Assembly: GCA_032690845.1 (NCBI GenBank)
Contig: CM064430.1
Coordinates: 49,635,882 to 49,699,881, forward strand
Direction of reading: 5' to 3'
Length of the DNA: 64,000 bases
Source: Eleusine coracana subsp. coracana
Taxonomy: Eukaryota; Streptophyta; Magnoliopsida; Poales; Poaceae
Of this stretch, positions 22,255 through 36,522 are shown one piece after another (the first letter of the stretch is position 1; each line of letters starts with the position of its first letter). Below the pieces are notes generated by a model. It was not told where the DNA came from, ran no database searches, and was given only the letters and a program-made list of their open reading frames with translations. Made by a program: the position numbers and the translations under genes.

Positions 22255-23207
22255 ATGAGTACGACAAGACCTTCTCCATTGCTCAGGGAGCTTTCTTTGC
22301 CATCTCCAGATGTGCTGGTGCCTCAATCCTCAGACGAGAAGGCCACGACCCCCTCGTATGTGTTGAACCCCATTATCATTAGCATGGCTGAAGCAAATAA
22401 GTTCTTTGGAGCAAAAGAGGAGCACCCGTATACTCACTTACACGACTTGGAGGCACTTTGCCAGACATTCCATCATGAAGGAGTGCCCCAGGATCTTTAC
22501 AGATGACTGCTTTTCCCATTCTCTTTGAGAGGGAAATCCAAAGAGTGGCACAAGGCAGCATCTCGAGAAGCGAAAGGTAAGTGGAGTGAATTGTAGGAAA
22601 TTTTTGTCTCCACTATTTTCCTTTGCCAAAGGTGCAGAAGTTGAGCAGAGAAGTGGTGAACTTCTTACAAGAAGATGAAGAATCTCTTGTGGAAGCGTGG
22701 ACGCGATTTCAAACATTGTTAAAACAAGAACCTGACCTTGGCATTGATGAGAATATGTGTGTTCAAACCTTCTACATGGCCATAAACAAGGCATCGAGGA
22801 TGCATTTGGATGGATCATCTGGAGGAAGTTTTCTGAGATTGACAACCAAGGCAGGGATTGAATTGTCAGGCAAAATTGCCGAGAATGAAGCTTTGCACAA
22901 GCATTGGGAAGAATACCTAGAACGAAGCTGGCAATGCCCAGAAGTTATGCAAAGGGAAGAGTCACCGGCTGAACAGATCTTTATGTCCAAGAGTACATCA
23001 ATGATTACTTCAGAGCATGAATTCGAAGAGATAGAGCCCATCAGACCCGCCTCTATGGATATGACATGCGCGCTGATCGGCGCAGTTGCAACAACAGGAG
23101 AACAGATCACCCTAACGACTTCGTCAAGTTGTAAGGAATATACCAAGATAGAAGCTGCAATTCTGGACAGCCACCTGAAGGAATTTGAAGGCAACTTTGC
23201 TAAATGA
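22255..23207 (+). pseudogene. Athila-type gag, unit 2
   Basis: This is the same structure and lesions as in unit 1: TGA at 22504, TAG shortly after, frame change before 22623. It has a few private silent changes, for example CACCGG for CGCCGG near 22964. Confidence 0.85.
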
Positions 23208-23222
23208 AAGGGGGATAGGACA

Positions 23223-23900
23223 TTGACAAATGCTAAACCACTCGACAAATTTGAACCAATGGACTGGATTCCTATTGATTTTTCGCAAGAGTTGATCAAT
23301 ATGAGAAGATCCTTCAGCCTGCAAGATGCTTCTGAAGCCGAAATTGAATACAATTTCCCGAGTAATCGCCTTAAGTCGAAAGTTTTTGATCAAGGGATTA
23401 TTGGGAGAGTTTTAGGAAAGCTCTACAAGGATGATATAGAGCTTGATGGAACAAAGGTGAAACAACCAAAGAGATTACTAGACAGTTGCTTTGAGCCATC
23501 CCCGTATGAAGGATTGTGTGGTGTGTATGCTGTAGGAGTCACCAACGAAGAAGAAGAAGAACCATACATACCATGCGAGATATCAGGGAAGAAATTTTTG
23601 AAAGCTTTATATGACTTTGGTTCCCGTGTCAGCTTGATGACTTATGACGCATTTATGAGCATGCCTTATGGAACTTAACAACAGCTGATAGGGACTGGAC
23701 TTGAACTCATCATGGCGGACGGAAGGAAGACCAAGCCTCAGAGGGTGATAAAAAAATGTTGAAGTTGAGATCAGCTCGAAAACAATACCGGTGGATTTCT
23801 TCGTTCTAAGTAATGAAGAAACCGGGGTTGAAGACATCATTTTGGGAAGGCCGTTCTTGAGATTAGTACAAGCTATTCTGGATGCTGGAAAAGGTTAAAT
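23223..23900 (+). pseudogene. Athila-type protease region, unit 2
   Basis: This is the same as unit 1, including the altered DFGSR loop, the TAA stop and the A-tract frame change. Private changes include CAACAG for CAGCAG just after the stop. Confidence 0.75.
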
Positions 23901-23901
23901 T

Positions 23902-25110
23902 ATGCTGCACCTAGGAGGTGAAGAAGTGCAATTTCAATTTAACGATCCATCTCATCAAGACCCTTCTTGCTATCAGGAATTCTACCCAGAGGAAGACGAG
24001 AAGATAGGGATGGATATGGGAGACCCACTTGACCACATCATGCACGAAACTGACAAGGATACTGCTGGCGCTGATCGGCTCAACCAGGAGAATCCTAATT
24101 TTGAACCTCTGGGGGAGTTGGATCCAGATGAAGCACCAGAAATGGAACAGAAGGAACTTCCGAAGGAGCTACGCTATGAATATCTAGGGAAGAATAAAAC
24201 ATATCCAGTTATTGTGAACGACGCCCTAACGAAGGAAGAAACAGAGAAGCTGCTTACTGTGCTCAAAAGATATAAGAAGGCTATTGGTTACACACTGGAT
24301 GACATCAAGGAAATCAGCCCCGCATTCTGCACTCATAAGATTAACCTGGAGGAGAATGCTAAACCGGTGGTTGAAGGGATGCGAAGGTTGAAGGAGTCAA
24401 TGAAGCCAGTGGTTAAAAAGGAGATTCTGAAGCTGCTTAATGCAGGTATGATCTATCCTATTGCTGATAGTGAATGGGTTAGTCCAGTACATTGTGTGCC
24501 CAACAAAGGAGGGTTGACGGTAGTGCCTAATGAGAACAATGAGTTGATCCCTCAAAGGACTGTAACTGGATGGAGAATGTACATAGATTACAAAAGTTTG
24601 AACAAGGTGACAAAGAAAGATCACTATCCTCTTCCGTTCAACGACGAGATGCTTGAAAGACTAGCAAAGAATTCATACTTTTGTTATTTGGAGGATCAGC
24701 AGAAAACTACTTTTAATTGCCCTTTCGGGACATATGCATATAGAAGGATGCCATTTGGTCTTTGCAATGCGACTGCCACATTTCAAAGATGCATGATTGC
24801 AATATTCGCTGAATTCATAGAAGATATTATGGAAGTATTTATGGATGACTTCTTCGTACATGGTACTGATTTTGATAGTTGCCTGGAGAATTTGGAGAAG
24901 GTTTTGAAAAGGTGCGTTGAATGCGACTTAGTTTTTAATTGGGAGAAGTGCCATTTCATGGTAACAGAAGGGATAGTACTTGGTCATGTCATATCTAATA
25001 GAGGGATAGAGGTTGATAAAGCAAAGGTATCTACAGTTAAGAAATTACCTCCCCCTACTGATCTTACAACCTTGAGGAGTTTTTTTTGGACATGCCAACT
25101 TCTATCGTAG
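23902..25110 (+). pseudogene. Athila-type reverse transcriptase, unit 2, motif A deleted
   Basis: The deletion (near 24690) and T8 frame loss (25080-25087) are the same as in unit 1. Variants shared with unit 3 but not unit 1 include Val for Met after EKLLT, Lys for Arg in MYIDY[K/R]SLN, and Asn for Thr before CPFG. Confidence 0.9.
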
Positions 25111-25684
25111 ATTTGTTAAAAATTATTCAAAGATTGCTAAGCCCCTGACAGAAATATTGAAGCAAGGTACAAAATTTGTCATGGATGATGAGCGACTCTT
25201 TGCCTTAAAGGAAGCTCTATGCTTTGCACCCATTATGCAGCCACCTGATTGGAGTCTACCTTTTAAAATTACATGTGATGCAAGTGACTATGCAGTTGGA
25301 GCTGTTCTTGGACAACGAAAGGAAGGTAAAGTGCATGCTATTTATTATGAAAGCAAAACTTTGAATGAGGCACAAATCAATTATACAACAACTGAGAAAG
25401 AGATGTTAGCTGTTATATTTGCTTTTGAGAAGTTTAGATCCTATATTCTGAATTCTAAGGTGATTGTATATATTGATCATGCTGCTATAAGATACTTAGT
25501 TTCAAAGAAAGAGTCTAAGCCTTGGTTAATGCGATGGGTATTGATGCTGCAAGAATTTGATTTGGAGATAAGAGATAAGAAAGGGGTAGAAAATTCTGTA
25601 GCAGATCATTTGTCGTGTCTTGAATCATCATCAACTAAGCCGATAAAAGATGAAATGCAACAAGCATTTGTTTGCCACATTTGA
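25088..25684 (+). pseudogene. Athila-type RNase H, unit 2
   Basis: This has the same protein motifs and frame breaks as unit 1. Confidence 0.85.
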
Positions 25685-27005
25685 TCGTAGAGAGAGTTGG
25701 ATGATGGATATTATCAAAGGTTTCAAAGGACAGACTGATATGATGAACAAAAACACAAAGAAAAGAGTTAGGAGTGAAATGAGAAAATTTATATGGGTCG
25801 ACCCATACTTGTATAGGTATTGCCAAGACGGAGCAGTGCGAAGATGTGTACCCAGAGAAGAAAGAGCGAGCATTTTGGCAAAATATCACTCTTCGGATTA
25901 TAGGAGACATTATGGCTACTTCAGAACACAGGAAAAGGTATGGGCGAGTGGTTTCTATTGGCCTACTATGCATGAAGATGCAAAAAGGTATGTTACAACA
26001 TGTGCTCGATGCCAACGAATAGGAAATGTTAATAGTAGGAATGCAATGCCTCTTAAGTATAATCTTCAAGTTGATATCTTTGATGTTTGGGGTATGGACT
26101 TCATGGGACCATTTGTGAATTCTCATGGTTGCGAGTATATATTGATTGCCGTTGATTATGTCTCCAAGTGGGTCGAAGCAATGGCATGCAAGGCCAATAC
26201 CACAAGAGAATCGAGGAGTATACTTCAAGAGCAGATATTCCCTAGGTATGGAGTACCAAGGATAATAATTACAGATGGAGGATCCACTTTTACAGGAGGA
26301 GACTTTACTAGGTTTTTGGCTAAATCTGGGGTTGAATATAGAATTGGGATAGCCTATCATCTCCAAACAAATGGACAAGCAGAAACATCAAATAAGCAAT
26401 TAAAAGGGATTTTGCAGAAGATTGTTATAAAGGAAGGAAAAGATTGGGCCACAAAGCTTAATGGAGCATTATGGCCATATAGGACGGCATTCAAGACACC
26501 AATTGGCATGACACCATATCAATTTGTCTATAGAAAATCATGTCACCTACCGGTGAAATTAGAATATAAGGCCTATTGGGCAATAAAAGAGATGAGCTTG
26601 GATCTTGATGCCGCCACCGTGAAAAGGAAAATACAAATAAGTGAATTAGAACAGATGTGATTGTGTGCATATGAAAATGCAGCAATATATAAGGAAAGGA
26701 CAAAGAAGTGATATGATAAGAAGCTTTTGAAGAAGGAATTCGAGGAAGGAGATCGAGTACTCTTATTCAATTTCTGATTCAGATTATTTGGTAAAGGCAA
26801 ATTGCAAAGTAAATGGGACGGGCCTTATCTTGTGAACATGGTGTTACCTTCGGGAGATGTAATCATAATGGATGGTAAAAGAAACAAGTACACGGTGAAT
26901 GGACAACGTCTGAAGGTATATTTAGAACCCGACACATTTGAATTAAAATCTTTTGATGTGTACTTCACTGCTAAGTGCCATGTATGGTCGAGCATAACGA
27001 CATAA
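25650..27005 (+). pseudogene. Athila-type integrase, unit 2 (catalytic core open)
   Basis: It has the same protein as unit 1 over the 336-residue core (25650-26660), the same downstream stops and the same C-terminal piece (26802-27005). Confidence 0.9.
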
Positions 27006-27303
27006 AATAAAAGCTCTGTATGTGTTTTGATTTTTGTGATTTTTCTATTTCTGATTGGGTAAATTAGTGTACCGTGCCGGTCAGCGCGACACTGCACCGA
27101 TCGGCGTAGTCCTGCACCGATCGGCGCGGCAGAGTCTTTTTGGTTTTTGAGTCAGTTTTGGACCTTGCCTTGTTAAGACTCGTTGAATTCCGCAAATTGG
27201 AGATAGAGTCCTAGTCCAATTGGAAATCAAGGGATATAAATATGAGAGGGCGGCAATACCACGGATTATCTCGCATCACAAGTAGTCACCAGAACAAACC
27301 CTA

Positions 27304-28851
27304 ATGGCAGAAGCAATGGAAGGCGGCGCGTCGGGAAGCAACCATGGTGGCGCCGATCGGCGTGACTCTAGCGCCGATTAGCGCGACTCTAGAGCCGATC
27401 GGCTCGGTGACGGTTTTCCGCAGATCTCTGCCATTTGGTCCTGGGATGAAATAGATAAGGTGTTGACACTAACACAAGATGATCCTCTCGTCTGGTCGAA
27501 TCTGAGGAAGAGATTCATGATGAAAAGTGAAGATGACGCGTGGAACACAGAAAAGGTGAAGATGGACAATGAACTTCGGCAGATGATGAAGAGAGTATTG
27601 GTGCGCAAGGGAAAATCTATAGCACCTATTGAAAGTGAAGTTGTTTCTCAAAGGTACACCATGGAAGGCCTTCTTGATCTTGCTAAGCCCTTGTTATATG
27701 AAGATTTCCTATCTTTCGAAAATTCATTGACTGAGCAAGAGAAGGAGGAACTAGATGAAGAGAGCGCTCTCACAATCCATAAGTGTTGGCATTACAGTGA
27801 ACATGATATTGCCACCAAGTCTGAACTTAAGCTGCAGGAGGAAGCCAAAGAAGCCATGAACCAGCTGAATGCGGAAAAGGATCTTCAGGCTAGAAAGGAT
27901 GGGGCCTCTCCGAGGGTTCTTTCCGATTGGGAGGGTTTTCAAGAAAACAAGATTCATAGGAACAGTTGCATCGAAGGCTGCAAGTGTTTCTTTTGTGCTA
28001 AAGATCTACAACATAAGATTGAACTCCACTTGGCGGAAGACCCAACCTTCATACCTAGAGATGTTTTATATGATGATGGCTATCGCACAGTCCCTGGAGG
28101 AAAGACGCCTAAGGAAATTAATGATGAGATTTTGCAAAGGAAGTAGAACAAGGTAATGTGTGAGCGTAATCTGGAACAGTTGGCTGCGTATATGGAGGAA
28201 GTCGTCGGTTGTGCCAATTGGCACAATGTTGGAGCCGATCGGCGTGACATCAGAGCCGGTCAACGCGACACAAAGGCCGATCGGCAAGATCTGAAGATGG
28301 CTGAATTCATTGATCTAACAGCTCTGCCAAGTGATGATGAAGAACCTACTGCAAAGAAGCGTAAGACTACACCAGAGGTTCGAAGATCCGCTAGACTATT
28401 GGGTAAGCCAATTCAAAAGTATTCTGAATAGGATAGCGACTTTGATTCATTATAGTGTTTGGAAACATTGGAAAGTGACCCTAGTATGTCTGGATATTTG
28501 GGGGATGATTCTGATATGCGAAGAAGCTTTGGTAGTCCTAAGATTGAGAGTTGGGGAACACCTGCAGAATGTAACAATGATGGGGCAGTAGGAACTTCAA
28601 TAGGAGTTAATGGTAATACAGAGAGGAATGGAGGAAGTCGCAGTGATGAAAGAACACCACCGCGCCGATCGGCTCAGCCATTGCGCCGATCAGCTCAGAG
28701 GAGTTTGAATTGTGTCTCTCCCTATAGTGTTGAAAATCATAATCTGCAACCACCCGTTTGTTGTCCTGTCTGCCGAAGGAGTATTGAGCGCTTGTATCTA
28801 GACAGGGATCATGCCTATAGGCATCAAAGGGATGTGGATCGGAGAATCTAG
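27304..28851 (+). pseudogene. Post-pol accessory frame, unit 2
   Basis: It has the same frame and the same four internal amber codons as unit 1. It differs in few residues, such as Ile for Val in WDE[V/I]DKV and Ala for Val in the third heptad at about 28277, which restores a full palindrome there. Confidence 0.65.
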
Positions 28852-30290
28852 GATGCAATCGAGATGAATGAAGCGGACTACACTTTTCCCATAAGGAATA
28901 TAAGATGGATTTTCCCAGTCTTGAATAGGCATGGTTTGAATGATTAGTGTGTTGAGTTTCTTCTCTTGCAATGAGGATATTGCAAATTTTGAGTGTGGGG
29001 GGAAAAGCTTTGCCATTAGTCATAGTTTTTAAAGTTTTTAAGTATTTTTGAGTCTAGTTTCTTGTTTGTTTTTTATATGAGTGCTTATTTTTAGTTTGTG
29101 TGTGATTAAGAGAGTCATGAGTCAATTGAGAGTTGCTTCAAGGTCTTTTATGTAGTTTGAATTATTGCATTGTCTTTAATAAAGTTAGTGTTGATTGTCA
29201 AATTGAAAGTGTCCGATACTATTTATTTTTTCTTTTTGATGATCGGTTGGTTGATTACTTCAATTAGTTGGTTACCACTTAACTTTTGAGCTTTGTACTT
29301 ATGAAAAATTCTTTTGACTCATCATAAGCTAAAGCCAAAGCACGGTCTAAATATGCCTACAATAGCCGAGTGAATGAGAACAAGCTACATATTTGAACTA
29401 GTTTGATTGTAAGTAACTTTGTCAACCTTTTGCTCATGATTTCGACCAAGTTAGAAAATGATGATCTATTTGTTTATCTCTGTATTTCTAGCCATTCTTA
29501 TATATTTAAATTCCTTGCTATCATGGAAACCATACATCTTTGTTTCTCCGTCCTCCTTGATACAACCTATATTCTCAATAAAGGGGAATTCAGAAAACTT
29601 TCGCTACTGGTATAAGATAGAAATTGCTGATTATATTGGGAATAGAAAAAGAGAGAAAGAAAGAAAAAAATTATAGACTGCGCCGATCGGCACGATGCTT
29701 GCGCCGATCGGCATCATAAAAAAAAGGGAAAAAGAGATAAAGAGAAAAATAAAAAAATATTCCCTGAGAAGCAGTAAGGTCATTAAAGAGAGCAGCTTTC
29801 TGATTATTTCCAATTCTTTATCATTGTTCTCATTGAAACATCTTCCTATAACTCCTCTTCTCCAATAAAGTTCTTTTCCAAGAAAATTCTTTCTTAGCAG
29901 GCATGATTGAGCACATTGTTGACATGGTTAACCTTATGGTTCAATATAGTTATATAGCCCTCCAAGATCCGCATATAATCCTTGATTAGATAGGAGAGGG
30001 AAGGAAATACACTTGAGAGATTTAGAATAGACCAAATGCTTGATGTTTGATGCTAAAGATGAGTCAAGGAGAACTAAAATTGTTTTTGAAAAGGTTTTGT
30101 GGCAATTTGATCAAATTCAAGTATGAAATATTGATTGGTTAAAAAGAAGATGAGAGAAAAATCTTTATGGTCGAATAACAAGTAAAAATGATGATTGAGA
30201 TTGATTGCATGAGAGATGATGTGAAGATTCTTGCTACATATTTTATTTTGTATTGCTCGAGGACTAGCAATGATTTGAGTGTGTAAGAAT
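28852..30290 (+). other. 3' non-coding region, unit 2
   Basis: This is the same as in unit 1. A one-base shorter A run lies near 29755, and the tract before LTR 3 is changed from GTGTGG to GTGTGT. Confidence 0.7.
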
Positions 30291-31349
30291 TGTTGGTGGT
30301 TTCTAGCTACCCATTTTATCTACCAAAAAGGGACGTTTTACGTCGTTATTTGGTGGTTTAGACTAACAATTAACCCCATATTTGCATATATTTGTAGTTG
30401 TCCTGTTTTGGATATAATTGCAGAAAACAGGTGTAAAACAGGGCAATTATGGATAAGGACCCAAAGAGCAACGAAGTTGAGCCAGATGCAGGGTCACGCT
30501 GATCGGCTCCAATGCCACGCCGATCGACGCAGGAGGAAAAGATGATGAAGACAAGCCCAAGACCGACAAAGACGAAGGCCCAACCCAATATGAGTCAGAA
30601 TCGGTGAAAGTTGACTTAATCCCGTCGAGTATAAAAGGAAGATAACTATCAAGAGCCAAGGGGCAACCAGAGAGACGGCCATCGCAACATTGAGTTGTTA
30701 GAGCTAGGGTTCCACGATATTGGCGGCAGAGGTGGGTCAACACTGACGAGAACCACCAGAAGGGAGGTCGTGCGCGTTCTAGCGCTATCTCTCATCCCTC
30801 TGCTATGTCTAGCGGAAGGATGAGTGAGTAGTCTCATATTCTCTTCTCTGGTGCGGGGATCTGGTCATGTAACTCTCATACTCAATGATACTCTCTTGAT
30901 GAATTTAATCTATGTGATGAACTTAATTGCGCATCTATTTCCATTAGTGTATAGGCCAATACACTTCTGCCCATTGCATAGTGCAAGAAACCAGTGGGGA
31001 GGTAATAGCCTCTATAGTGACAGCCGGGGTGAACGAAACCACCATGTCTTGTAGAATATTAGAGTCATCACTCGAGGCGATGAGAATAAGGTTGCATGCT
31101 AGTGAACCAATCCGAAGGAGAGAATCCTTCATTATCCTGTTACATCTTCAATAACATTCATCCACCACTCTCTCACCATCACCATTCACACCAACCCAAT
31201 CATTGCAATCTGTTAGTAATCCTTTAATAGTAATAGTTCCGCTCGTTTCTTGTGGATTCGATAACCTTGGAATACTCTGAGGAAAAAAGAGCTACAACTG
31301 TACACCGTCCTCTTGCGGTATATAAGTGGGTGCATAACTACGATCAACA
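30291..31349 (+). repeat. Athila-type LTR 3 (1059 bp)
   Basis: It is essentially identical to LTR 2 (a G/C difference near 30714 and few others), with the TATA box at 30630. It is shared between units 2 and 3. The purine-rich strip just before it reads GAGTGTGTAAGAA instead of GAGTGTGGAAGAA in front of LTRs 2 and 4. Confidence 0.95.
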
Positions 31350-31361
31350 AGCTCAATTTTC

Positions 31362-31378
31362 TGGCGCCGTTGCCGGGG
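31362..31378 (+). other. Primer-binding site, unit 3
   Basis: It is identical to the unit 1 site and lies 12 bp after LTR 3. Confidence 0.9.
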
Positions 31379-31473
31379 GACAAGCCAGTTCTTTTACTAT
31401 CAATATTTTACTAGCGTCTAATCCTTTCTTTTCTAGTTGTTTTTTGTTTTTGTGTTTTGTGTGAATTTTTTGG

Positions 31474-32426
31474 ATGAGTACGACAAGACCTTCTCCATTG
31501 CTCAGGGAGCTTTCTTTGCCATCTCCAGATGTGCTGGTGCCTCAATCCTCAGACGAGAAGGCCACGACCCCCTCGTATGTGTTGAACCCCATTATCATTA
31601 GCATGGCTGAAGCAAATAAGTTCTTTGGAGCAAAAGAGGAGCACCCGTATACTCACTTACACGACTTGGAGGCACTTTGCCAGACATTCCATCATGAAGG
31701 AGTGCCCCAGGATCTTTACAGATGACTGCTTTTCCCATTCTCTTTGAGAGGGAAATCCAAAGAGTGGCACAAGGCAGCATCTCGAGAAGCGAAAGGTAAG
31801 TGGAGTGAATTGTAGGAAATTTTTGTCTCCACTATTTTCCTTTGCCAAAGGTGCAGAAGTTGAGCAGAGAAGTGGTGAACTTCTTACAAGAAGATGAAGA
31901 ATCTCTTGTGGAAGCGTGGACGCGATTTCAAACATTGTTAAAACAAGAACCTGACCTTGGCATTGATGAGAATATGTGTGTTCAAACCTTCTACATGGCC
32001 ATAAACAAGGCATCGAGGATGCATTTGGATGGATCATCTGGAGGAAGTTTTCTGAGATTGACAACCAAGGCAGGGATTGAATTGTCAGGCAAAATTGCCG
32101 AGAATGAAGCTTTGCACAAGCATTGGGAAGAATACCTAGAACGAAGCTGGTAGTGCCCAGAAGTTATGAAAAGGGAAGAGTCGCCGGCTGAACAGATCTT
32201 TATGTCCAAGAGTACATCAATGATTACTTCAGAGCATGAATTCGAAGAGATAGAGCCCATCAGACCCGCCTCTATGGATATGACATGCGCGCTGATCGGC
32301 GCAGTTGCAACAACAGGAGAACAGATCACCCTAACGACTTCGTCAAGTTGCAAGGAATATACCAAGATAGAAGCTGCAATTCTGGACAGCCACCTGAAGG
32401 AATTTGAAGGCAACTTTGCTAAATGA
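31474..32426 (+). pseudogene. Athila-type gag, unit 3 (extra stop)
   Basis: This has the unit 1 lesions plus a private nonsense codon: TAG at 32151-32153 where units 1 and 2 have CAA, after the ERSW segment. A nearby Gln codon is changed to Lys (32169 region). It is the most damaged gag of the three. Confidence 0.85.
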
Positions 32427-32441
32427 AAGGGGGATAGGACA

Positions 32442-33119
32442 TTGACAAATGCTAAACCACTCGACAAATTTGAACCAATGGACTGGATTCCTATTGATTT
32501 TTCGCAAGAGTTGATCAATATGAGAAGATCCTTCAGCCTGCAAGATGCTTCTGAAGCCGAAATTGAATACAATTTCCCGAGTAATCGCCTTAAGTCGAAA
32601 GTTTTTGATCAAGGGATTATTAGGAGAGTTTTAGGAAAGCTCTACAAGGATGATATAGAGCTTGATGGAACAAAGGTGAAACAACCAAAGAGATTACTAG
32701 ACAGTTGCTTTGAGCCATCCCCGTATGAAGGATTGTGTGGTGTGTATGCTGTAGGAGTCACCAACGAAGAAGAAGAAGAACCATACATACCATGCGAGAT
32801 ATCAGGGAAGAAATTTTTGAAAGCTTTATATGACTTTGGTTCCCGTGTCAGCTTGATGACTTATGACGCATTTATGAGCATGCCTTATGGAACTTAACAG
32901 CAGCTGATAGGGACTGAACTTGAACTCATCATGGCGGACGGAAGGAAGACCAAGCCTCAGAGGGTGATAAAAAAATGTTGAAGTTGAGATCAGCTCGAAA
33001 ACAATACCGGTGGATTTCTTCGTTCTAAGTAATGAAGAAACCGGGGTTGAAGACATCATTTTGGGAAGGTCGTTCTTGAGATTAGTACAAGCTATTCTGG
33101 ATGCTGGAAAAGGTTAAAT
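32442..33119 (+). pseudogene. Athila-type protease region, unit 3
   Basis: This is the same as unit 1, with private changes: Gly to Arg in the GIIGRVLGK segment (32622 region) and a C-to-T change at about 33070 in the GRPFLR segment. Confidence 0.75.
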
Positions 33120-33120
33120 T

Positions 33121-34329
33121 ATGCTGCACCTAGGAGGTGAAGAAGTGCAATTTCAATTTAACGATCCATCTCATCAAGACCCTTCTTGCTCTCAGGAATT
33201 CTACCCAGAGGAAGACGAGAAGATAGGGATGGATATGGGAGACCCACTTGACCACATCATGCACGAAACTGACAAGGATACTGCTGGCGCTGATCGGCTC
33301 AACCAGGAGAATCCTAATTTTGAACCTCTGGGGGAGTTGGATCCAGATGAAGCACCAGAAATGGAACAGAAGGAACTTCCGAAGGAGCTACGCTATGAAT
33401 ATCTAGGGAAGAATAAAACATATCCAGTTATTGTGAACGACGCCCTAACGAAGGAAGAAACAGAGAAGCTGCTTACTGTGCTCAAAAGATATAAGAAGGC
33501 TATTGGTTACACACTGGATGACATCAAGGAAATCAGCCCCGCATTCTGCACTCATAAGATTAACCTGGAGGAGAATGCTAAACCGGTGGTTGAAGGGATG
33601 CGAAGGTTGAAGGAGTCAATGAAGCCAGTGGTTAAAAAGGAGATTCTGAAGCTGCTTAATGCAGGTATGATCTATCCTATTGCTGATAGTGAATGGGTTA
33701 GTCCAGTACATTGTGTGCCCAACAAAGGAGGGTTGACGGTAGTGCCTAATGAGAACAATGAGTTGATCCCTCAAAGGACTGTAACTGGATGGAGAATGTA
33801 CATAGATTACAAAAGTTTGAACAAGGTGACAAAGAAAGATCACTATCCTCTTCCGTTCAACGACGAGATGCTTGAAAGACTAGCAAAGAATTCATACTTT
33901 TGTTATTTGGAGGATCAGCAGAAAACTACTTTTAATTGCCCTTTCGGGACATATGCATATAGAAGGATGCCATTTGGTCTTTGCAATGCGACTGCCACAT
34001 TTCAAAGATGCATGATTGCAATATTCGCTGAATTCATAGAAGATATTATGGAAGTATTTATGGATGACTTCTTCGTACATGGTACTGATTTTGATAGTTG
34101 CCTGGAGAATTTGGAGAAGGTTTTGAAAAGGTGCGTTGAATGCGACTTAGTTTTTAATTGGGAGAAGTGCCATTTCATGGTAACAGAAGGGATAGTACTT
34201 GGTCATGTCATATCTAATAGAGGGATAGAGGTTGATAAAGCAAAGGTATCTACAGTTAAGAAATTACCTCCCCCTACTGATCTTACAACCTTGAGGAGTT
34301 TTTTTTGGACATGCCAACTTCTATCGTAG
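33121..34329 (+). pseudogene. Athila-type reverse transcriptase, unit 3, motif A deleted
   Basis: The deletion (near 33909) and T8 frame loss (34299-34306) are the same as in the other units. It shares the unit 2 variants and has a private Tyr-to-Ser change in the N-terminal linker (DPSCSQEF). Confidence 0.9.
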
Positions 34330-34903
34330 ATTTGTTAAAAATTATTCAAAGATTGCTAAGCCCCTGACAGAAATATTGAAGCAAGGTACAAAATTTGTCA
34401 TGGATGATGAGCGACTCTTTGCCTTAAAGGAAGCTCTATGCTTTGCACCCATTATGCAGCCACCTGATTGGAGTCTACCTTTTAAAATTACGTGTGATGC
34501 AAGTGACTATGCAGTTGGAGCTGTTCTTGGACAACGAAAGGAAGGTAAAGTGCATGCTATTTATTATGATAGCAAAACTTTGAATGAGGCACAAATCAAT
34601 TATACAACAACTGAGAAAGAGATGTTAGCTGTTATATTTGCTTTTGAGAAGTTTAGATCCTATATTCTGAATTCTAAGGTGATTGTATATATTGATCATG
34701 CTGCTATAAGATACTTAGTTTCAAAGAAAGAGTCTAAGCCTTGGTTAATGCGATGGGTATTGATGCTGCAAGAATTTGATTTGGAGATAAGAGATAAGAA
34801 AGGGGTAGAAAATTCTGTAGCAGATCATTTGTCGTGTCTTGAATCATCATCAACTAAGCCGATAAAAGATGAAATGCAACAAGCATTTGTTTGCCACATT
34901 TGA
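34307..34903 (+). pseudogene. Athila-type RNase H, unit 3
   Basis: This is the same as unit 1, with a private Glu-to-Asp change in AIYY[E/D]SKTLNEA and a silent change before CDAS. Confidence 0.85.
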
Positions 34904-36224
34904 TCGTAGAGAGAGTTGGATGATGGATATTATCAAAGGTTTCAAAGGACAGACTGATATGATGAACAAAAACACAAAGAAAAGAGTTAGGAGTGAAATG
35001 AGAAAATTTATATGGGTCGACCCATACTTGTATAGGTATTGCCAAGACGGAGCAGTGCGAAGATGTGTACCCAGAGAAGAAAGAGCGAGCATTTTGGCAA
35101 AATATCACTCTTCGGATTATAGGAGACATTATGGCTACTTCAGAACACAGGAAAAGGTATGGGCGAGTGGTTTCTATTGGCCTACTATGCATGAAGATGC
35201 AAAAAGGTATGTTACAACATGTGCTCGATGCCAACGAATAGGAAATGTTAATAGTAGGAATGCAATGCCTCTTAAGTATAATCTTCAAGTTGATATCTTT
35301 GATGTTTGGGGTATGGACTTCATGGGACCATTTGTGAATTCTCATGGTTGCGAGTATATATTGATTGCCGTTGATTATGTCTCCAAGTGGGTCGAAGCAA
35401 TGGCATGCAAGGCCAATACCACAAGAGAATCGAGGAGTATACTTCAAGAGCAGATATTCCCTAGGTATGGAGTACCAAGGATAATAATTACAGATGGAGG
35501 ATCCACTTTTACAGGAGGAGACTTTACTAGGTTTTTGGCTAAATCTGGGGTTGAATATAGAATTGGGATAGCCTATCATCTCCAAACAAATGGACAAGCA
35601 GAAACATCAAATAAGCAATTAAAAGGGATTTTGCAGAAGATTGTTATAAAGGAAGGAAAAGATTGGGCCACAAAGCTTAATGGAGCATTATGGCCATATA
35701 GGACGGCATTCAAGACACCAATTGGCATGACACCATATCAATTTGTCTATAGAAAATCATGTCACCTACCGGTGAAATTAGAATATAAGGCCTATTGGGC
35801 AATAAAAGAGATGAGCTTGGATCTTGATGCCGCCACCGTGAAAAGGAAAATACAAATAAGTGAATTAGAACAGATGTGATTGTGTGCATATGAAAATGCA
35901 GCAATATATAAGGAAAGGACAAAGAAGTGATATGATAATAAGCTTTTGAAGAAGGAATTCGAGGAAGGAGATCGAGTACTCTTATTCAATTTCTGATTCA
36001 GATTATTTGGTAAAGGCAAATTGCAAAGTAAATGGGACGGGCCTTATCTTGTGAACATGGTGTTACCTTCGGGAGATGTAATCATAATGGATGGTAAAAG
36101 AAACAAGTACACGGTGAATGGACAACGTCTGAAGGTATATTTAGAACCCGACACATTTGAATTAAAATCTTTTGATGTGTACTTCACTGCTAAGTGCCAT
36201 GTATGGTCGAGCATAACGACATAA
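34869..36224 (+). pseudogene. Athila-type integrase, unit 3 (catalytic core open)
   Basis: It has the same protein as unit 1 over the core (34869-35879); the C-terminal piece is at 36021-36224. A private base change occurs at about 35939, in the segment between the stops. Confidence 0.9.
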
Positions 36225-36522
36225 AATAAAAGTTCTGTATGTGTTTTGATTTTTGTGATTTTTCTATTTCTGATTGGGTAAATTAGTGTACCGTGCCGGT
36301 CAGCGCGACACTGCACCGATTGGCGTAGTCCTGCACCGATCGGCGCGGTAGAGTCTTTTTGGTTTTTGAGTCAGTTTTGGACCTTGCCTTGTTAAGACTC
36401 GTTGAATTCCGCAAATTGGAGATAGAGTCCTAGTCCAATTGGAAATCAAGGGATATAAATATGAGAGGGCGGCAATACCACGGATTATCTCGCATCACAA
36501 GTAGTCACCAGAACAAACCCTA